NCBI GenBank assembly: GCA_028696365.1
Contig: JAQVHG010000091.1
Coordinates: forward strand, 1-8,346
Source: Methanofollis sp.
Lineage (GTDB): Archaea > Halobacteriota > Methanomicrobia > Methanomicrobiales > Methanofollaceae
Direction: 5' to 3'
Length of the DNA stretch: 8,346 nucleotides
Position numbers and translations under genes: made by a program. Positions 4,845 to 8,346 of the stretch are shown here, one piece after another (positions within the stretch are counted from its first letter, which is position 1; each line of letters begins with the position of its first letter). The notes under the pieces were generated by a model that saw only the letters and a program-made list of their open reading frames with translations, was not told the DNA's origin and made no database searches.

Positions 4845-6050
4845 TTAAGTCGTCCAACCATCCTCCCAGTGGGCATAGAGATTGTACGCCAGGGGTCCGG
4901 CATCACTGGGCCCCATTTTATCAAAGAGCAATCCGTCGTAGAGCCATCCCCTGTGGCAGTCCATCTCCACACGACAGATGGTGTAAATACTCCCGTCACG
5001 AGCAGTGGACTGGAAACAAGTCGCAGTAGAACCAGGACGGAACACAAATTGCCTCTGTGAACAGGCTGCGTCATAATTGAAGACTTCGTCCCACTTTGCG
5101 AGGTCAAGTGAGTGATGACTATCATCTTCGACTCGATAATCAGGAACTTCAGTGCTCCAACTCATAGACGTCCCGAGCCCGCCTGTGCTCGAACTTAAAC
5201 ACGCCGTAACCGTCGTGTATCCTGGTGTCTGTCCAGGAGAATAATCAGTGATATCAGCATAGGGCAGGTGTTCGCATCCTGGATATCCATTGTGCACCCA
5301 GTCGTGTGAGATCTCAAAGATATGATTGCGAAAAACGCTCCCCTGGAAACAATTCACACCAGGGTCAGTCTGGGCATAGGTTTTGACATAGAAATAGTCA
5401 TTGTAACGGTCGGTCTCTACATTGTCCCAGAAATATGTGCTTTTGATCTTTGCACACCCATAGTCTTCTCCATACTCCTGGCGGTCATAACTGCATTCCA
5501 GAGTGACGGAAGCGATGGGACTGGGATTTGATTCTGTCCCTGTCAGTTCATTCGTTTCTGCGATCAACTCGGATTCTTTCCATTCTTCTGCACGTGTCAG
5601 GAGATCAGAATAATCCAGACACGCTTTCCCGCAAAGTCCGGTGTATTGGATGGTCTCCCCGGTCGGGAGTACTCTAAAGATGTATGCACCCACTTTTGCA
5701 TCTTCTGGAGGGGTGACGCCCGCCATTCCCAGATATCCTGGAGGTAGTGTCTCCCCGAATTCCTGGGTAAACTTTTTAAGGAGTGCTCTGCTCTCATTTT
5801 CCAGTGCCATAGGGTCAAGACCCTGATCTGGTGCCTTGTCGGCGGTGTTGAGATCCGGTGCAACCATCCTGACAAGTGTGTACTCTTCAGGGTCGTACTC
5901 CTTCTCTGGGGAGAGGGCATCTGTCGCGGTCATACACGCTCCCTCTGTTGGCTGCGGACTGAGTGCCGTGACAATGGGGATGCATATTATCGCGAGTAAA
6001 AGCAGCAAGGGGAGGACATCCCATCTGATTTTTTTCATCTGTTCCACCAT
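4845..6050 (-). CDS. Secreted or membrane-anchored protein, tandem paralog 2
   Basis: This 401-aa protein starts at ATG 6050, chosen because AAGGAGGT (6059-6066) lies 8 nt before it; the frame stays open further upstream but has no such site there. Residues 11-30 form a signal peptide or anchor, with a plausible cleavage after TAL (28-30). The mature part matches paralog 1 almost end to end: GLDP (77-80), TPPEDAKVGAY (113-123), VLPTGET (127-133), QEYGEDYG (191-198), VFRNHIFEISHDW (239-251), PGSTATC (339-345) and RVEMDCHRGWLYDG (360-373). Five Cys are shared (140, 186, 345, 359, 365), a probable conserved disulfide core. It has extra Cys at 39, 144, 199, 234, 259, 284 and 330 that paralog 1 lacks. 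Its base composition looks somewhat more AT-rich than paralog 1. No family is recognised. The arrangement indicates gene duplication followed by divergence. Confidence 0.87.
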   Translation of the reverse strand: MVEQMKKIRWDVLPLLLLLAIICIPIVTALSPQPTEGACMTATDALSPEKEYDPEEYTLVRMVAPDLNTADKAPDQGLDPMALENESRALLKKFTQEFGETLPPGYLGMAGVTPPEDAKVGAYIFRVLPTGETIQYTGLCGKACLDYSDLLTRAEEWKESELIAETNELTGTESNPSPIASVTLECSYDRQEYGEDYGCAKIKSTYFWDNVETDRYNDYFYVKTYAQTDPGVNCFQGSVFRNHIFEISHDWVHNGYPGCEHLPYADITDYSPGQTPGYTTVTACLSSSTGGLGTSMSWSTEVPDYRVEDDSHHSLDLAKWDEVFNYDAACSQRQFVFRPGSTATCFQSTARDGSIYTICRVEMDCHRGWLYDGLLFDKMGPSDAGPLAYNLYAHWEDGWTT

Positions 6051-6058
6051 ACATCCGT

Positions 6059-6066
6059 ACCTCCTT
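6059..6066 (-). promoter_or_regulatory. Strong Shine-Dalgarno site AAGGAGGT
   Basis: It lies 8 nt before the ATG at 6050 and decides that start over upstream in-frame candidates. An ATG 4 nt upstream of the chosen start opens a different frame of about 55 codons that resembles no protein. Confidence 0.7.
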
Positions 6067-6092
6067 TGGATGGCGTCTTTCCTGAGGCATGG

Positions 6093-6104
6093 GATAAAAA
6101 TTAA
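6093..6104 (-). promoter_or_regulatory. TATA-like box of paralog 2
   Basis: The minus strand reads TTAATTTTTATC, centred about 48 nt before the ATG. This predicts a start near 6072 and a leader of roughly 22 nt that just contains the Shine-Dalgarno site. Confidence 0.5.
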
Positions 6105-6432
6105 CAAAGAACGCAGCACGCCTCAGGGAGGAAGGAAAAATTGCCGATCTAATTTTCATACCGACGTTTTCCCTAAGGACACTGGATGTGGTGCCCCATG
6201 GGTATACTATAATTGAATACCTATATATCTATTATTTGTATCCTATATTTCGCAGGAATTTCTTGGACGCGAGATCCGCGCTCGGCACGAAAAAAAGATC
6301 AGGTGCGAAGATCTTCAATCAATGGATCTGCACCATAAGATATCACACATACGAGATGGACGTCATCATGTTTGGGCAACGAAGAGAGGGAGGATCTCTC
6401 CACCACATTCAGTGCTCTCTTCTGAGAAGGGG

Positions 6433-6460
6433 GAGGGCTGGAGAGTTTTGGGACGACTTC
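6433..6460 (+). repeat. 28-bp dispersed repeat, copy 2
   Basis: It matches the reverse complement of 1741-1768 at about 26 of 28 positions, centred on GGCTGGAGAGTTTTGGGA. If translated, both copies read GRAGEFWDD or RAGEFWDD, but neither surrounding frame is a credible gene. Confidence 0.6.
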
Positions 6461-6617
6461 AGGATGAAATATGATCGGGTCTCTGAGGCATTCACTGAAC
6501 TGTGCTTCTCCTTCGGAGCAAGATATCACGTAGAGAACACCATCGAATTTCCGTTCCCCCCCTCTTTTCTCGCTGTGGAGGACCGACCAGAGGGAGTCGA
6601 GACAATCTTTGATTTCC

Positions 6618-6713
6618 GAGGCCGGTGGGCACAACCCCCCGGCAAGAGATTATGGGAAGGTGGTTCTGTCACACTCACACCAAGAATTGGTGAGGTTTTC
6701 TACAGAGCCGAGA
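6618..6713 (+). repeat. Hairpin repeat copy with TTTCTAC core near argG end
   Basis: The hairpin GCCGGTGGG-CACAA-CCCCCCGGC (6621-6643) has one mismatch in nine pairs. It is followed by AAGAGATTATGGGAAGG and CACACCAAGAATTGGTGAGG, then the core GGTTTTCTACAGAGCCGAGA (6694-6713). The order matches 2984-3080 and 2036-2113. The tail resembles 4770-4800. No inverted partner is seen on its left. Confidence 0.55.
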
Positions 6714-6815
6714 GAAAAAAAGCGATGGGTCCATCTTCACATGGTGGCTCTGGAACTTCCCTTGAAAGGGAGCAGATTTGCAGGGTCAGTATATCAACAT
6801 ATATTATGGGAGAGA

Positions 6816-6838
6816 TCGCGAATTTTTCGCGAAAAAAA
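6816..6838 (-). terminator. argG terminator: oligo-T tract plus hairpin
   Basis: Seven T on the minus strand (6832-6838) lie 4 nt after the argG stop. A perfect hairpin TCGCGAA-TTT-TTCGCGA (6816-6832) comes immediately after. In this direction the T-run precedes the hairpin, so termination probably relies on the T-run and the hairpin may protect an RNA end. Confidence 0.5.
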
Positions 6839-6842
6839 GAAT

Positions 6843-8030
6843 TTAATTCTTCCTGATCTGCTGGAGGAGCCGCGCCTGCATCCCGAAGTACTTCGAGACC
6901 CCGACCGCGTCGCACTGGTCGATGGTCTTGGTATCGAAGGAGACAAGATCGTCAGAGTACAGGGCCTGCGGTGAGGAACGTCCCTGGATGTGCACCCCGC
7001 CCTTGAAGAGCATGCAGTCGACCGTGCCGTTGACCCGTTCCTGGGTCTTGTCGACAAAGGCGTTGAGCGCGGCATACAACGGTTCGTGAACCAGGCCCAT
7101 ATAGGCAAGTTCAGACCACTTGCCGTCGACGACATGCTTGAAGGCGAGTTCCTCGCGGGTGAGCACGAGGCGCTCGAGGTCGTGGTGGACGGCGAGGAGG
7201 ACGGTGGCGGCCGGGTGCTCGTAGTTCTCCCTGGCCTTCAGGCCGAGGATCCGGTCTTCCATCATGTCGTTTCTCCCGACACCGTGGCGGCCGGCGATGG
7301 TGTTGAGTTCCCTGATCAGGTCTTCGCCTGTCATCTTTTTCCCATTGAGGGAGACCGGCACGCCCTGCTCGAACCCGATAGAGAGAGTCTCGGGTTCGGC
7401 GGGGGCGTCGGCAAGAGAGGTGGTCCAGGCATAGATCTCCTCTGGTGGGTGGTAGGCCGGGTCTTCGAGTTTCCCGCCCTCGATGCTCCGTGACCAAAAG
7501 TTCTCGTCGATGGACCATGGCTTCTCCTTCTTGACCGGGACCGGGATGCCGTGTTCCTCGGCATACTCGATCTCCCACTCTCTCGTAAGGTTCATCTCCC
7601 TGATTGGGGCGACGACCTCGTAGCCGTGCGTCCTGAAGATGAAGTCGAAGCGGAGCTGGTCGTTGCCCTTGCCGGTGCACCCGTGAGCAATGGCCACGGC
7701 GCCCTCCTTCTTGGCGACGGCCACGATCTCCTCGGCGATGAGTGGTCTGGCAAGTGCGGTGCCCATCGGGTAGCCCTCGTACGACCCGTTGGCCTTGACC
7801 GCCCTGAAGACGTGCTCTCTGACGAACTGCTCTCTGGCGTTGATGGTATAGTGGCGGTCCGCAATCTTTTCGCCTTTCTTCGTGGCCTCTTCGACCTCGT
7901 GCTGCGGCTGGCCGACGTCGACTGCGACGGTGATCACCTCATCGAAGCCATAGTGCTCCTTGAGGAGGGGGACGCAGATCGAGGTGTCGAGCCCGCCCGA
8001 GAAGGCAAGAACAACTTTTCCTTTTCCCAT
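6843..8030 (-). CDS. argG: Argininosuccinate synthase
   Basis: The 395-aa enzyme has the usual length for the family. It joins citrulline and aspartate, using ATP, to form argininosuccinate and AMP plus pyrophosphate, the next-to-last step of arginine synthesis in the cytoplasm. AFSGGLDTS (9-17) is the PP-loop of N-type ATP pyrophosphatases. NGSYEGYPMGTALARP (81-96) binds citrulline. AHGCTGKGNDQLRF (115-128) is the second signature and contacts aspartate, citrulline and ATP. PWSIDENFWSRSIEGG (171-186) is also characteristic. The C-terminal region (about 275-395) is the multimerisation part and ends intact. ATG 8030 has GGAG (8039-8042) with an 8-nt spacer, and the protein begins with the expected MGKGKVVLAFSGG. 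No other arginine gene is visible in the window. The base composition is GC-rich and regular, unlike the patchy DNA to its left. Confidence 0.98.
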   Translation of the reverse strand: MGKGKVVLAFSGGLDTSICVPLLKEHYGFDEVITVAVDVGQPQHEVEEATKKGEKIADRHYTINAREQFVREHVFRAVKANGSYEGYPMGTALARPLIAEEIVAVAKKEGAVAIAHGCTGKGNDQLRFDFIFRTHGYEVVAPIREMNLTREWEIEYAEEHGIPVPVKKEKPWSIDENFWSRSIEGGKLEDPAYHPPEEIYAWTTSLADAPAEPETLSIGFEQGVPVSLNGKKMTGEDLIRELNTIAGRHGVGRNDMMEDRILGLKARENYEHPAATVLLAVHHDLERLVLTREELAFKHVVDGKWSELAYMGLVHEPLYAALNAFVDKTQERVNGTVDCMLFKGGVHIQGRSSPQALYSDDLVSFDTKTIDQCDAVGVSKYFGMQARLLQQIRKN

Positions 8031-8113
8031 ATTTTATGCTCCAGTGTGCTCTTCTGGGTCCTGGCGCTTTTGAACGCGATAGGAGATACCCAGTATTCAT
8101 TGGTGCTCTCAGA

Positions 8114-8122
8114 CTTTTAATC
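8114..8122 (-). promoter_or_regulatory. Possible TATA-like box of argG
   Basis: The minus strand reads GATTAAAAG here. A start about 26 nt downstream would give a leader near 60 nt. No better box lies closer to the gene, although TTCAAAAG near 8068-8075 is an alternative. Confidence 0.3.
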
Positions 8123-8181
8123 CTCTGGAGAGGACAGGGGACCGTCGGCGGCAGAGGGGTATTTTTCAGCGGCGGGCCGAC

Positions 8182-8187
8182 AAAAAA
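8182..8187 (-). terminator. Oligo-T tract between the right-edge gene and argG
   Basis: Six T on the minus strand lie about 110 nt after the stop at 8297. A second T5 lies near 8162-8166. Either could end transcription from the right and isolate argG. Confidence 0.35.
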
Positions 8188-8296
8188 TCAGGGTCAGGGG
8201 GGAAACGTCTCGGTCCTCGCTTCCCTCCCTCTGTTTCGGCCGCTTCCCTGGATGGGCGGCCGGGCAATTCCTGGCTGGATGCGGATCTGCACCCCT

Positions 8297-8346
8297 TCAG
8301 ATCATCTCTTCGTGTGTCTCCTCCTCTTCCCGCGTCTCCTCCGGCG
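8297..8346 (-). CDS. Possible C-terminal tail of a gene to the right
   Basis: One minus-strand frame reads P-E-E-T-R-E-E-E-E-T-H-E-E-M-I and then TGA (8297-8299). A highly charged Glu-rich end is typical of archaeal protein C-termini. With only 15 codons visible, neither the gene nor its product can be identified, and one other minus-strand frame also stays open here. Confidence 0.3.
   Translation of the reverse strand, partial: PEETREEEETHEEMI

Larger units (their letters stand above)
6120..6842. other. Long intergenic region with repeats, no convincing gene
   Basis: About 720 bp lie upstream of paralog 2 and downstream of argG. It holds an AT-rich patch (6205-6250), the second copy of the 28-bp repeat (6433-6460), a hairpin repeat copy (6618-6713) and the argG terminator region. 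A 222-codon plus-strand frame (6188-6856) spans nearly all of it. That frame is judged spurious because it crosses both repeats and runs into the argG 3' end. A 111-codon minus-strand frame (6299-6634) covers the same DNA with no better support. Confidence 0.6.

Noticed and set aside
6816..6838. Plus-strand intrinsic terminator from the TCGCGAA hairpin
   Set aside because: In the plus direction the stem is followed by A residues, not T, and no credible plus-strand gene ends there. It makes more sense as part of the argG 3' region.
6188..6856. A 222-codon plus-strand open frame upstream of argG's end
   Set aside because: It spans two dispersed repeats, the AT-rich promoter-like DNA and the argG terminator and stop region, has no convincing ribosome site, and its composition changes abruptly. 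A minus-strand frame (6299-6634) covers the same DNA equally well, so neither is persuasive.
8031..8296. Riboswitch, attenuator or ARG-box-like control of argG
   Set aside because: The 266 bp upstream of argG contain T-runs and a possible TATA box, but I could not recognise a conserved riboswitch structure or a clear symmetric operator.

Overview
The window looks like chromosomal DNA of a methanogenic archaeon, most likely of the order Methanomicrobiales (a Methanofollis- or Methanoculleus-like organism). This placement is an inference. It rests on an archaeal-type argininosuccinate synthase, TATA-like boxes about 26-28 nt upstream of genes that lack a Shine-Dalgarno site, other genes with GGAGGT-type sites, GTG and TTG starts, oligo-T tracts right after stop codons, and GC-rich intergenic repeats. 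No search was possible, so the taxon is not proven.

Layout, left to right. Nearly everything is on the minus strand. Bases 1-991 encode a lipoprotein with a transglutaminase-like Cys-His-Glu domain, cut by the left edge. Bases 1118-1360 encode an 80-aa protein that looks like a ribbon-helix-helix (RHH) DNA binder with a C-terminal coiled coil. An AT-rich divergent promoter region separates it from a weakly supported 58-aa plus-strand gene (1495-1671). Bases 1672-2121 are repeat-filled intergenic DNA. Bases 2122-2526 encode a small FMN-binding protein of the pyridoxamine 5'-phosphate oxidase (PPOX) class, apparently made from a leaderless mRNA. A doubtful 63-aa ORF and a MITE-like element (about 2841-3071) follow. 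Two tandem paralogous secreted or membrane-anchored proteins of an unrecognised family fill 3334-4578 and 4845-6050. Another long repeat-bearing gap (6051-6842) leads to argG (6843-8030). A probable C-terminal tail of an upstream gene lies at the right edge.

How the parts relate. The genes do not form one operon: most are followed by their own oligo-T terminator and several have their own promoter. The common themes are cell-surface proteins (the lipoprotein and the two paralogs) and a dispersed repeat family that occupies all the larger gaps. The repeats combine short GC-rich hairpins with a core reading roughly GAGGGTTTCTACAGAGCC. In two gaps the cores form outward-facing inverted pairs, like terminal inverted repeats, and one pair is bounded by a 9-bp direct repeat. 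The repeat family and the tandem surface-protein paralogs are the least explained parts of the window. No CRISPR array, tRNA, rRNA or recognisable defence system was seen.
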